A stretch of DNA of 64,000 nucleotides from Paragyromitra xinjiangensis (GCA_038503065.1 JBCAMK010000001.1:1860001-1924000); one strand, 5' to 3'. Shown: positions 23,387 through 35,484, counted from the stretch's first letter. Notes: a model not told the origin generated them from the sequence alone. A program made the numbers and translations.

Positions 23387-24540
23387 ATGCTGTTTGAACG
23401 CTACGAAGCTGTATCGCCAACGGCTCGCATCGTGATCAACACGGTATTCCTCATAATACTACATTTGGTGAACGGTTCTCGATTTTGGGCGTTGAGAGGA
23501 CTTTATTATCCGGTACTTTCGCCGCGATGGCTGCACGGGATGCTGATTCATGGAGCCATCATTTTCGCATCGCTGTATGCAGTTGTATCGATAGCGAGAC
23601 ATACTATACGAATTTCAGTAGATAGGGCAATTAGTGCTGGGACTAATTATGACACGATGGCATGGACATGGAGACAAGAAGAGGTGAGTGCACGTGCGAC
23701 GACTATAACGGCATTTCTTTGTTTCTGATCGCCTTGAGGGTAGTTACTTCTAGCAACGTCAATCTTTCAAGTCTGCAGTCTGTGGCTGGTCAAGGCTGCG
23801 TTGATATCGATTTATGCGGAGTTCATCCAGAGGCTATCGGTGCCATCACAACGATTATTATGGGCAACGGGGATTCTAATAATGTTGTCGTTCTTTGCGA
23901 TGTTGGGGTTACATGGTTACTGGTGCCCACTCGTAGAGCTAGAGAAAATGCCGTAAGTCGGTTCTTTGACAGGCCGTTTTGGCTAAGGAAAACCGTAGTA
24001 ATTAAAACTTTGTTTCCTACTAGGATTAACCAACTTTGGAGCCATCGTTGTGTGGCGAAAAGCCTTACTCCCCACATAACCACCAGCGTATTCAACATCT
24101 CGACTGATATTATGTGTAAGGGCTCCCAACTCAACCACAAAATGCTCTTTACTAACCATCCGTTAGTATTACTGACCGGGTTTTCCATCGTTAATACCCT
24201 TCGGCTCACTGCCCAACAAATTCGTGCATCCTCGATAATATTCTTCATCGCCTTCTTGACAATATCAGCAGCTTGTATTCGCATGGGGTCGCAGATATTC
24301 TCGTATACAGACGGCCATGGCGGATTCGAACCATACCCACCAGAAAGTAAACTGAATCCGGAAACCCTCTCAAATATCGCCACAGACATGGAAATTTATA
24401 CCGCGGGTATCGCAGCGTGTCTTCCAGGAATCAGACTGTTCATGAGGAGACAGACGAATAAAGGAAAGTCACTGGAGCAGACATCCACTTTAGAGAGCGG
24501 AAGCAGCGGAGACAGCGGGAGTGGCACTAAACAGGGTTGA
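23387..24540 (+). CDS. Multi-pass membrane protein resembling the fungal rhodopsin-domain family
   Basis: Four-exon gene: 23387-23683, 23744-23952, 24024-24115 and 24167-24540, with introns of 60, 71 and 51 bp. The joined frame has 323 residues. About seven hydrophobic segments are visible: near 13-36, 50-70, 100-126, 133-157, 188-209, 220-238 and 270-290. LWLVKAALISIYAEF matches the W-x-x-KA-x-x-x-x-x-Y pattern of the fungal 'rhodopsin domain' integral membrane proteins. So does the later block with Cys178, followed by FNISTDIMLLLTG across the exon 3/4 junction. No retinal-binding Lys helix is evident, and members of this family are mostly uncharacterised. The hydrophilic tail is Ser/Gly-rich. 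The exon model is mine: unspliced, the frame breaks, and splicing restores the helices in register. Alternative names would be 'integral membrane protein' or a PTH11-like receptor; function unknown. Confidence 0.65.
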
Positions 24541-25278
24541 TTTCATGTAATATGCGCCAAGAAAGCGCGAAGGTGAAGAGCTTGAGATAGTTTTTTCTAA
24601 TTTTTCCGTAAATAAGTATATTTTTGGAAGCGGGGGCCTCCGTTATTAGAAGGGAAAGTCTCGGAGATCCGAGGCAAGCACGCATATGGGGATATTGACG
24701 CATTTTCAATATTCATTAGTTCATTAGTTCATGAATATCTAATTCTTTTTTTCATTCCGGAAATATAACCAACTAATTAAGAGATCATAGCCCGAGTGAT
24801 GACTCATGACTTGTATCATACTCGGCTGGGCGACCGTGCTGTTGCATATGCGTCAAATTAACTCTACATGCCCTATCTTCTATAGATATTCCTGAGGATA
24901 CTCTCTTTAACTCAACTGTTGTGCGCGAAAGATGGAGATACCAGGAGCAATTGATAGGTATCTAGCTTTTGTAGGCTCAACACTGGTAGGTTCCTTATAC
25001 AAAACATCCTTCATAATTAGGGCTGATTCGTACAAAAGACTATAGTTACACAAACTATTATCACAAATCAAAGATTTACCAGAAATGTGTCAACCAAACA
25101 AAGGAGGTAGGGCTATGAAAGTTACCACTCAAGGAGAAGGAATAATGAGGGTATCTGAAAATTAATAATTAGCTGCAGTTACCTGACACCACTAGTTAAC
25201 CGACCTCCCCTTCTTACCCTATTGCTCCCCACCTCACATCAAAACACTAGTCATTCTTCCTTTCTTAAGAGCTTTCGA
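24541..25278. other. convergent intergenic region
   Basis: AT-rich spacer between the 3' ends of the membrane-protein gene (plus) and the family A gene (minus). TTAGTTCATTAGTTCATGAATA near 24715-24735 contains a short tandem. Nothing else is visible. Confidence 0.5.
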
Positions 25279-26070
25279 CTATTCAGACAGTGTGATTGCT
25301 GCAAGCTCCAATAAATCGCGGGCACGAATCGCGTCTTCCCTCGAGCCGAGCACCTGAGGAAGCTTCTCAGCCAAAATCTCCCACGAGGCTTCGAGATAAT
25401 CCGTCACTTCCAATCCCTTAGCACAACCCTGAAGTTCCCTGAAGTGAACGGCAACCAGAAGTACGGCGACGATGTTGTAATCGCTGAGGATCCGACGGAG
25501 GCAACAGCCTGCACAGTGCTTCTCTTGGTATAAAGGGTGATTTTGTAAAGGTTGATGTAACTGCTTGGCCCCGGAAACGGGGACAGTATTGCAATATTCC
25601 TTGTTCCAAATACGATTCAGTTCCCTGAATGTGGTCAAGTATTTATTTTTCAATCCCGGGGAGCAGAATGGAACTGACGCCATTCGAATCTCGTCAAGAA
25701 TGAGGTCGTGAAGATTGAAAAGAACCGGAAAGGCAATATTATCATGGACGGCGCATACCCTGCGCCCTGGATATGTAGTTGGGGCTTCAAGAAACTCTGC
25801 CACTTTGGGGAATGTCTTGCGCACCCAAAGCCTGATGCTGCTGACTCTTAGAGACCAGCCTAGTCTCTGGATGGCAGCGGCATCCTCCTCACCAGGAGTG
25901 GGAGAGACATCGAGGTCGTAGATAAATGTGGACACAAATTTGGCTATCGCAGGGGAATGCGGGCTCGGAGGAAATTCATCGGCTTCAGGAATCTCTTCGA
26001 CTGTGATAGTAATTTCGTTGGCCACGGGGGGTGGAGTCTCTGACTCTTTAAGACGAACAGCTTTCGACAT
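25279..26070 (-). CDS. Uncharacterised protein, member A of a paralogous pair
   Basis: Single-exon frame of 263 residues from ATG 26070, or 277 from ATG 26112. I prefer 26070 because the paralogue at 55254 starts in the same way (MSK versus MSN). I do not recognise the family. From residue about 38 to the end it aligns without large gaps to the product of 55254-56036; in the first 120 aligned residues about 70 are identical by eye. Shared blocks are EEDAAAI, YPGRR-x-CA-x-H-x-N, LFNLHDLI-x-DEI, LNRIW-x-KEY, CAGCCLRRILSD-x-NIVAVL and LGSREDAI-x-ARD. The fixed Cys and His residues, especially C-x-x-CC, could bind metal or form disulphides. There is no signal peptide or membrane segment, and predicted content is mostly helical. 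The diverged N-terminus is acidic. The gene sits 740 bases from a convergent neighbour and 650 bases from tRNA-Tyr. Confidence 0.8.
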   Translation of the reverse strand: MSKAVRLKESETPPPVANEITITVEEIPEADEFPPSPHSPAIAKFVSTFIYDLDVSPTPGEEDAAAIQRLGWSLRVSSIRLWVRKTFPKVAEFLEAPTTYPGRRVCAVHDNIAFPVLFNLHDLILDEIRMASVPFCSPGLKNKYLTTFRELNRIWNKEYCNTVPVSGAKQLHQPLQNHPLYQEKHCAGCCLRRILSDYNIVAVLLVAVHFRELQGCAKGLEVTDYLEASWEILAEKLPQVLGSREDAIRARDLLELAAITLSE

Positions 26071-26726
26071 AATAAATTTCAACAGGGGAAAAAACTGTGG
26101 GATGGGAGCCATAGATTTTAGTTACCACGCTGACACTGATGGCTGTGTTGGTGGCGATGATGGTAAAAAAGAGGTTGTATTTATTGAGACAATTAAACAA
26201 AGGCTTGGTCAGAGCCTCTTTCTCTTTCATCCCTTTTTCTCGACAACGAGCCCCCCAAATCCCGCGAAAGTAGTAGCCTCAACAATTGGTAAGTAACTCC
26301 ATACCGTTAATCTTAAATCCTAAAGAGCAACACAACTTGTTGTAACAGCACCCCCACAAACAAGATTTCACCTTTTTGAACAATCACAGTTGCCTTGAAG
26401 ATAAAAGAGAAGTTCTAAGAAGCCGAAAAGCCTCGTGCTAGCCAGTGGCTTCAAGGCTCTATTATAATCATTCTATATCACTCGTTAGATGCACCGCCCT
26501 CGTAGGGTAAAGATTATAGGAGTGAAAACGAGTGTTTTCCTAAAGCAGACTTGATCATAGCGGCTCTATCTACCTAGTAAGATACACTCAGATGGATGAT
26601 GTGATCTAGAGAAGAATACTATACTCTCGATTGTCACTAAATCGTAGCTCGTTAACTTGTATTAAGGCTAAATGTCTAGAGTTCGAACGAAAAATATCAA
26701 AACCCTGATTAAATCTTTAAGACTAT

Positions 26727-26810
26727 CCCTCTGTGGTGTAGTTGGTATCATACCCGGCTGTAATTGTTGTGTTTACCGGTTGGTCACCAGTTCGACTCTG
26801 GTCGGAGGGA
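26727..26810 (+). tRNA. tRNA-Tyr (anticodon GTA) with an 11-nt intron
   Basis: Folds as a cloverleaf of 73 nt after removal of an intron at 26764-26774. Acceptor stem CCCTCTG pairs with CGGAGGG, and the discriminator is A at 26810. The T arm is ACCAG, loop TTCGACT, then CTGGT. The anticodon loop reads C-T-GTA-A, then the intron TTGTTGTGTTT at the canonical 37/38 position, then A. Tyr tRNAs of eukaryotes regularly carry such an intron, which supports the call. GTAA at 26760-26763 can pair with TTAC at 26773-26776. The anticodon stem has four pairs and one C-T mismatch at 27-43, and the D stem is weak. A T5 terminator follows at 26817-26821. Confidence 0.7.
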
Positions 26811-27203
26811 CTTTCATTTTTGCCATGTCCCCCCTAATCGGCATCAAAAATTGGTGTATTCCCTCAATTTTAGCACGTCATCTCACTCGCTCACGAGACT
26901 TGATCTTACGAGTTTGGCATAGTAAGCCGGGAGCTTATCAGCATTAAAGCCCGTCAACCCTGACCTAGCGATTCATCAAACAAGGTTCCCCTATTCTAGC
27001 CTAAACGTATCTCTCCCCTGGCATTTTCGAAACTGAAGCTCTCGAGATTATGAGTGGTCAAGGCGCTAACCTGGCTACCGGAACAACATAAAAGAGCTAC
27101 ATGGTAAAGCTCCTCCTATTAAAAGCGAGAGAGGGAAATAGGTGGTATGTGAGATCCGCATGTTGTGTAAAGGCCAACTCGTGTCCCTCGGTGTTTACGT
27201 TAT

Positions 27204-27443
27204 TCAATTAACGCTGTGTCGACCTCCTGCAGCTGGGCGGGTAGGCCTATAGTTATCGGGCAAAGAACCTTCGATCGCTTCAGTCAAACATTCCTTCAGC
27301 CACTTGCAGAAATCGGGATCTAAAGCGTAGTCTTCATAAGGACCGCCGATTTCTTTTTGAATAATCTCTTTTGTCCAGTCTCTAGGGTGCATGGTCTCTT
27401 CATGAGTGGCGGTGCCTAAGAACGGTCGAGGTAAATTATTCAT
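27204..27443 (-). CDS. Small open reading frame, hypothetical
   Basis: A 79-codon frame from ATG 27443 to the stop at 27204-27206. Not recognised. The composition is balanced and acidic, with stretches such as HPRDWTKEIIQKEIGG, YALDPDFCKWLKECL and EAIEGSLPDNYRPT, which look more like a real soluble protein than chance translation. There is no signal peptide, Cys pattern or low complexity. It lies alone between tRNA-Tyr and a gene desert. It may be a small gene, an exon of a larger decayed gene, or chance. Confidence 0.3.
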   Translation of the reverse strand: MNNLPRPFLGTATHEETMHPRDWTKEIIQKEIGGPYEDYALDPDFCKWLKECLTEAIEGSLPDNYRPTRPAAGGRHSVN

Positions 27444-28684
27444 AGCTTATCTTGTAGTCAAGATGTTAAAGGATCGTGTAGTAAATCCGAAAGAGATACG
27501 GTTATATAGGGAAAATAATCTCGCGAGATAAAAACGGTCAAATGAACTGTTGGGTGGTAGTAGAGACTCAATAGCAGACAGAAGGATGAATCTAACGGCA
27601 ACACTGGCGGACAACCCGAACTTCTCAAACTTCCAAGACATTCCATGAAGCCAAAAAAATCCCAGCCCCTAAGCTTATTTCAAGATTGAGAATCTTAGTG
27701 GGAATCTAAGCTACTATGTCTTTCCTCCTACTGCGCTTATCATGCTAGAGACTTCTAGATTAAACTATACAAAGCACAACTTTGATTGAGTAACTTCACC
27801 CAGTTCATTATATCAGATCTCGTTGTCGATAGAAGATAGAAGTAATAACACAAAGAGCAATCTGCCCCCGATAAAGTGTCATAGCTGAGCAGAAATTTTC
27901 TTCGCCATAAAGACAGCCCCGCAAAGAATTTCTTGTATGTATAGAACCCCTCAGCTATATCAGGCTGTAAACACCCTATGTTTATCGTCTCGTTTTGCGT
28001 GCCTTGAGCGGGAAAAAACAGAATCTACTGAGTATTATGATGCATTTAACATCTTAGTCGGTTCTTTTGATCAAGCCCCCTTTGTCACCCTAGCCTAACC
28101 ACATTCCAATTTCGGCCTTGCGCTGTGCGATTGCCTTGTACGAGTAATATATTATGACCACAATTATTCTATCTGCTTTTCGCCCCAAACCCCATAGCGA
28201 ACCCTCTACCAGAATTAAAGGTATATCGATTTCTCGTGGTTTATAAATCACTAAGAACAGCACCTTCGTATATCCTTACACACGTAATAAACAATACAAT
28301 AATCAACATATCTCTATCACTGATACGCAGCCCCCTACTGACTACCACCAAGAATAATGCCAAGTTTACAGCATAAAGCCAAGATTAAAGTTCAGTAGGT
28401 GAAGAACAAGCTGAGAGCCAGGCAAACCCGACCGAAGTGCAGGTGGCCATAGCACGGTAGTGGAAGTTTTCTAGTTTTACACATCACAGGCTAAGCCTCC
28501 ATCAAACTGACAAAACACTGCGCACCATATGACATGTTTCTATAGACCTACGAGCTAGGTGCTAGAACATTCGAAGTTGTTAATTGTAAAACGCGTATCC
28601 GCCAGATATCCGGACATAATTTCGAATATGCCATACCACATGATTAATAAGTGAAAGCTGTCTCCTAGACATGCATTATATGTA

Positions 28685-28711
28685 CCCCCGGAGGGCCCGA
28701 AGGGCCCCGGG
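28685..28711. repeat. GC-rich hairpin in AT-rich DNA
   Basis: Two GGGCCC palindromes separated by GAA, flanked by CCCGG on the left and CCCGGG on the right, can form a strong short hairpin. CCCGGGAAT recurs 13 bases further on. There is no tRNA, rRNA or gene nearby that explains it. Confidence 0.6.
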
Positions 28712-31700
28712 AATGTGGTCCCGGGAATTTAGACTTCCAATAGTAAACATATGACAATATGTCTCTATACGCAATGCAAAAGCTTAGCATCAAAGTACCT
28801 TCCTTCAGACCCAGCAGACGCTTTCCTGATAAGCAGGATACCTGCATTGTCTCCTAAATCCACTGACCACTGACCACTGAGCATAGGTATCTTATCTTAC
28901 ATCATGTGATATAAAAGTCGGAACATGTTTCCAATAGACGGTTTCAGAGCCGTGTTTTATAGACCATATTTTCAAGAAATGAGTTCGTGAGAGATCTCAG
29001 AGTAGTAAGTACGCAAGCATCCCTAATGGATACGTACTGCGGCACATCGCATACAGAAAGGGAACTTCCATCATGCAAAAGCCCGAAAAGCCATGGCTGG
29101 CTTTAACTTGCGGAGCCTAGTTAAAAAATGACAGCCAAACGACCCACCAGATATATGGATCATGAAATCCGCATTTGGGATTTCCTCGATATTTTGAAGT
29201 TCGTGACACCTCAGTTTTGGCATGCTGTGATCAGCAATATGTCGGGACATCAGCTGCAGGTGCAAGTGCTACATAGCGCTAGGGTCTGTCTCGCCCCAAA
29301 AGGCGGTCTCCCACCAGCGCCAATTTTTGCGGGATTCAGTCCCCCTAAATACGCACAGCGTGAGTCTGCAACAAAAACAACGTGTCCAATGAGAAGAAGT
29401 GCATTAGTGTCAACACTGGGAAGGACACCAGCGAGAGGACTTGTATCAGCTTGAATGCTCACTACAGTACTCCTGGTAGCGACTCCAGAAACAAATATGG
29501 TTTTGGTAGCCGGCAGGTTGCGACCGGAGTATCAGCATTGGATATTTACGGTACGGCGCGGAATCGGTTTGCGAAACGTCTCATCAAAGCAAGAAAACAA
29601 CAAGCCTGGAAGCATTGTTTGTTTTTTCGGTTTTACTAAACTGAAAGTCTCAAATCTTTGTCATTGGGGTCACATAATCCAGAAAAGGGGCAAGAAGGTA
29701 CCCGCGTTCTTGCATGAGACACGTCTGTCGTGAAGATTTCTTTTTCAATTCCTCGGTTAGCTCTTGCATTTTTTTCAAGCAGATTGGGAAATTTTCGGCC
29801 GATACGGCCTGGCTTAAGCTTATTTTGACGCAGACGATCCACGAATCGTCCATAAGACGGTATGTGAGGAACGAAACAACCTTCATTTGATATCCCTGTT
29901 GACGGCGTCGCCGTCCGTCCCAGTCAAAAATAGAAGCTGAAAACATATCGTTAGACCAAAGCGGTATCATATCAACATTTACGAGGGAAGTATTGAGTTC
30001 TCATTCCCGCTTCGTTGAACAAGAAATCGGCACCGGCAACTCACAAAAAATTCTAGGCATTCGAGAGTTCAAGAAACCCTTCGCCATGCGGCTCATTAAT
30101 ATACTTCTGCACCCTCCTCTTATAAGTAGGCCCCAACTAAAATCATCTCCAAAATAAAGTGCAAGTACATGCAGATATTCAAGTATCAAGTCCTAAGAAT
30201 AGCCGTGACGATCGCGAATTATATGATAAAATTAGTTATTTTGCATCTGGCTGGTTCTCCCTTTCGACCGCCAAATGAATATATGAGCAGCGAAACTTAT
30301 CATGCTCCAGGGGTCTTTGACCATTACGGGATTACATGTATGATTGACGGTTCCTGACAAAATATTAGCTTCAACAAGGATACAAACGAGGTGAAATTAT
30401 GTGTACATAATTATATATATAATTAAATTAGATACACAAGTTATTCCATCACGTACACCCGCCGTCACCAACCACGCGACCAGAGGGGATTAACGCTTCT
30501 AAACCCCATCCTTGGTAAGGATTCGACTCAACTTCGCCTATCATTTTCTCCCGCCTTCGGTGAGTACCTCGATCACCCTTCCTCCTCCTTTATATTCCAT
30601 ATCGAGCCGCCTCCATGGATTGAGCTTTAGCCACCTAGGTAAATCCAATGCGTGTCGATAATTCCCCAAGTATTGCTCGCTCGACGTCGCTCAATCATTC
30701 TATTCCGGCAATGTGAAATACGAAGAAACAACCGTAGGGCATTTGTGACGTGGGGCAGTCGGATCGGTGATCTGAACTTTATCCAATGATAAAGGAGACA
30801 AGGCTAGACTCGTAAAGTTCTCGACACTCCTCGTAGGCTTATTGGTCGTATGAGCCTTGAGGCTTGCGCCCTGTGTTCAAAAGCTTGAAGCTGATGTTAC
30901 ATAGCACCGGGTGATATCTCGTGAACTTCCATGATGATGGATTCGGAGACGCATTAAAGTTTCTTAGTAATCGGAATCACGAAAAGGTATGGAGGAGGGT
31001 TAGAGCACGTAAAAGTGGGGAAAACATGGGCTAGACGGGCTGCAGATTCAAGGGGCTCTCAAACGCCCACCAGGTCTGTCGCTAGACGCAACCACGTATT
31101 ATTACCCAAAAATATCTTGGAGTGTCTCATCATAAATTTTTGACCTATAGGAATTATCAAACAAGATTTACTACATATTCCATCTATACAACCCGGATAG
31201 TTGCTAGCCGAATTTCTCGCTACTAAAACTAGCATGCACTTACTACTAGACTCGATCATTAACTTAATCTGCTACCTCGGTCAACCGGAATTGAGGAATT
31301 AATTATGTTGAGATATTGCGATTTTCCACGATGGGTCGAGAAAGAGGCTCTGGAGGGTAGGGTCGAAGGACTTGTTCTCATCGTGGGATAAATCACTAAT
31401 CCAAAAAGACGCACCCCATCCAACTGCTGGTACGAGGTAAGGGGGTTAGTAGTATAATGACACCTGGACCTGCAGTGGAAGAGGCGTAGGTTGGTTGTAC
31501 AGCTTCATTTTCCGCTCGCCCGTTCCAGTCTTCTCTTACGGGCTTTTTCGGGTAGAATTGGGTATCGGTAAAGATTTGGTCAGCAACTTCTTGTTTTCGG
31601 GTGTTTTTTATCTGCAATATTTTCTCTTCCCCATTGCGTATAGCCTAGGATTTGGATGTTTGTGGCGTGCGGGCCACGGTCTCTGCGGGTCATCATCAAA

Positions 31701-33729
31701 AATCATGGTTATTTTCGGTAGCAGGATGACCCGCACCAGTGTGCGAATTCTTGGAGCTTACGAAGCGTATGATATATGTTCGGCTTCCCGATCACTGCAT
31801 ATATTGTGGCTGGTCTACATTTATGTTAGGTGTACCTAGAAGTTTATACCCTTGGTTTCGAATTCCAAAACCATAATATTTGTGGTGGATAACAGATCTG
31901 TGGCGTCCGTAACAGTCATCTATGGCGTGATATATACAGTTAAAACTCGCGAGGAAATCGCTCGTGACCAGCCAACGCGAGCGCAAGCTGAGACCAGGAC
32001 GCGTACGCTACAGCCCAGTGCGCAAAGTGTTTGGTTAGTTGGCCCCAGCATGTAGCCTGTTCTGGTACTTTTGGCGTATGAACGTGGCGTCTAGGAACAT
32101 TTAGCGCAAGACAAGATGTACCAAGGTTCGGCTTTGGAAAGGAGTCGAATTTTTTTTTTTGCTGCTAGTTTTGGATACAAACCCACCAGATACGCGATAC
32201 GTTGATATACTCCACCTTATATGCCTTCAAATTAGCTGTGGCTTCTTAGCCGAGTTGTGCGAAATCGCTTGCTTTTTTACCCGGCCGGGTTAGTCTGCTT
32301 CCTAACAGTTTGGCACCAACTTATGGGATCGCCCCATCGAAAGTCAAAAACATTCTGGAGACTCACCAGATTCGATTCGATGCCAAATTGTATTCACTGG
32401 CCCTATTCACCTAGGCAGATTTGAGGAATCAGGCTGATCGAAGGCATTGAGAACACCCCTATTTGCCCAACCATCATAATAATTCCGAGACAAATAGGGT
32501 ACCGATAGATTGGGTTTCCGGTCTCCATTTAGTAGTGTCTAGGGTACCTGCGTTGAGAGATTAAGTATAGTCAGATGCCAAGTCTGATTTGCATCACGTT
32601 GCGACGAAGCGGGCAGCAATTGATTTCATTCCACGTACGACTTAGGCGAAATCAGGAAATAGCCTTAAAAGGTATTGTTAAGCACCTGCTTTTCCAGAAT
32701 TCGGAGGGAAGCGAAGCCTGGCTCGGTACGTAACCTTTATCTAGTCGAAAGGGACTTGAAATCCGCAACGATATAAATTAAATAGCGGAACTACCTGTCA
32801 ACTGCTGCGGGGCCCACAGGAAGGATTTTTTGTCTGTTTTGGTTGCAAAAATATGGATCTGGCTGACAGTTGCATACCGTGGTTCTCAGGAACAGAGACA
32901 CTCATCCTAGAGATATTTCCCGCTGTTTGTAAGTATTGCCTTTACTCTACCTAATCAGACAAGACCCATGTTAATGCTCTGTTTCACTGTAGGACTTGGC
33001 GTGAGTCAAGGAGAAACGTGTATTGGACACCTCCTATTGATCCTGTCATGCTAAGAATTTGGGCTGAGTTGGGCTGAAAGGGGAGACTGCCCCCTTTTCG
33101 AGTGTGAAGTTGGAGAGTCGTTTCTCGCGCTTAGTATTTTTTCTGTTATTTTTCTTTTCTTTGGGAGGGCTCACAGCCAGTCGGATTTCCCAAAGAAGAG
33201 CTAGCCCTAAAGATCCCCTACCGTGTGCGGCTCCACCCGTTTGGCTCGAGATCCAGACACTGTGATTTGATGTCCATATCCGAAGGGTTACACTAGCCCA
33301 GTCAACCGAAAACTTAAAATCGCGAAGGTCCTTACAATCGTTACTTTTTTTGTGTCCCCGTGCCCCTGTAGAAACCAATGTTCATCCATGTCCCAGCCTC
33401 GGACTCCAGCCCGTATTCACTCGTTATATATAGTGGGCCTGTGGTTATAACTACCCAGCTATCCCCTCGACCACTTTCCTTTCTTCACTCAGCTCCTCTA
33501 TCTAGAAGCTGTCTGACCCTCTTTTCAGTGCTTGTCTCTATAGTCACTCGCTTTTAAAAATAGTTGATTTATTGCCCATAATTCTTTAAAATAAATCCGT
33601 ATAACCCTCTTCCTTCTAGGGCAACCTTCGTTCTAAACTTGTGAGTTCGCCCTACCTCTTCGGACCAGCCTACTCGAGAGTACGAAGTATCTAATTGATA
33701 TCTCAGAATTTCTGGGAATCTTGCCAATA

Positions 33730-35484
33730 ATGTTCGTCAAGAATCTCGGTGGGGCTGTTGCTCTTTTGCAACTGCTCTCTATCGGCGGAACCCTCGCACA
33801 TCCCGGTGGAGCACCACGCCTTATGGGTCGTAGTGGATTCCTCGACGTTCGGGATCTCCCTGATAGACTTGCTAAGAGAGTTGTATCTCCTGATAATTCC
33901 TGTGGAGGAACAAATGGATATACTTGTTCGACAGGTCAATGTTGCTCGCAGTATGGTATGTGCTAAATCGTCGCAAGATATTGTGTTCCTTTATTCTAAT
34001 AATCGAGATATCAGGTTGGTGTGGTGCTACTACCGACTATTGTGGTACCGGCTGCCAAGCAGCGTTTGGGACATGTACTGGTACTGGTACAGGCACGGCG
34101 TCGTCGTCGACAACAGCGGCAACGGCTCCCACTGGAGTTACATCGCCTGATGAGACCTGTGGAGGAACAAATAAGTATATCTGCGGCACAGGCAAATGCT
34201 GCTCGGTGAATGGTACGTGTTCAATCACCACAGGGTATATAATATTCCTCGATTCTAATAGTCGAGATCTTAGGCTGGTGTGGTACTACTACCGATTATT
34301 GTGGCACCGGCTGCCAGGCAGCGTTTGGTACATGTACTGGTACCGGTACCGGTACCGGTACGACAACGTCAGCAGGTTCTACTCCCACGGGTGGTACTGC
34401 TGCTGACGGCGGCGCCTGTGGGTCTAATAATGGTGGTGCTACCTGCTCAGCAGGCCAATGCTGCTCTCCGGCAGGATGGTGCGGAACTGGGACGGATTAT
34501 TGCGCGTCACCGGATTGCCAATTTAGATACGGCCCTGCCTGTGATGCTAAGTATGTTGCCTATCCATTCTTTCAAGCACATGAAAAAAAGTTTGATGCTG
34601 ATCTTTCTGGGAAACTGGTAGTCAGACACCTTCTGGGGCAGATACCTCTACTGTTGCTCGTCCCAAGAATGGAGGCGTTTTATACGGTTAGTACCGTTTT
34701 CCAGCGATTATCTATCTTTAGATGTACTTTCTAAGCTAATCTGTTGCAGGTGGCGAAGGTATTTACGACTGTGCCACCCCAGGCGATATCGCCTTGACAT
34801 ATGACGATGGGCCATATATCTACACTGATGGGATGCTCGACGTCTTGACTTCATATAATGCCAAAGCGACTTTCTTTATCACAGGTAACAACAACGGAAA
34901 GGGCCCTATTGATACCACACCCGCATGGAATGCTGTCATCAAGAAGATGTATGCAGCTGGCCACCAACTTGCTAGCCACACCTGGACCCATCAAGATTTG
35001 TCAACTTTGACTGAGACTGAGAGGATCTCCCAAATGGTGAGATTTGTCTTGTATCTGCCCATGTTTTCGAGTTTTTCTGACTTTTTTCCCCAAACAGACT
35101 AAACTCGAGATGGCAATGCGTAATATCGTGGGTTTCTTCCCAACCTACATGCGTCCGCCGTACTCTTCTTGTACGGCCGCCTGCCAGGCTACAATGGCCA
35201 ACCTTGGATATCATGTTACCTACTTCGATGTTGATACCGATGACTATGATAACGACTCTCCGCTATTGATCCAAAATGCCAAGAATAACTTCAACACTCC
35301 AATTTCTGCTTCCAACAAAGCAACGGACAGTTTCTTGGTCATTGGTCACGATATTCACCAACAGACTGCCCAAAACTTGACTGCTTATATGCTTGATACA
35401 TTGATAGCTAAGGGTTACAAACCCGTCACTGTTGGACAATGTCTGGGGGATCCGGTAGCAAACTGGTACAGGACTGCTGCATAA
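33730..35484 (+). CDS. Secreted chitin deacetylase with three CBM18 modules
   Basis: Removes acetyl groups from chitin in or near the cell wall, giving chitosan. Six exons: 33730-33955, 34015-34212, 34274-34550, 34622-34686, 34750-35036 and 35098-35484. All introns are GT-AG, and the joined protein has 479 residues. Residues 1-23 form a signal peptide. KR at 49-50 is a likely Kex2 cleavage site before the mature protein. CBM18 modules (chitin binding, eight-Cys hevein-like) cover about 58-96, 124-162 and 190-231, joined by Thr/Gly/Ser linkers. The NodB polysaccharide deacetylase domain starts near 262: TYDDGP (272-277), the metal motif HTWTH (H332, H336), MRPPY (369-373), DVDTDDY (395-401) and VIGHDIH (His435 and His438). 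The start ATG is the first in frame. Modules 1 and 2 are nearly identical. No transmembrane or GPI signal is evident. Confidence 0.93.

Larger units (their letters stand above)
26113..33729. other. 7.6-kb gene-poor region with tRNA-Tyr
   Basis: Apart from tRNA-Tyr at 26727 and a 79-codon frame at 27204-27443, I see no supportable gene. Minus-strand frames at 29636-29970 have some charged helical character (KKMQELTEELKKKSS) but no start or end context. A GC-rich hairpin lies at 28685-28711 and CCACTGA occurs three times in tandem at 28860-28880. A TACATGTA site is at 30333. The last 250 bases are pyrimidine-rich and probably form the promoter and leader of the chitin deacetylase gene. Confidence 0.5.

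Noticed and set aside
29128..29454. 108-codon plus-strand frame
   Set aside because: No domain or splice context; shares bases with a minus-strand frame of similar quality.
31396..31839. Opposed frames of 73 and 114 codons
   Set aside because: Neither shows a motif or supported boundaries.
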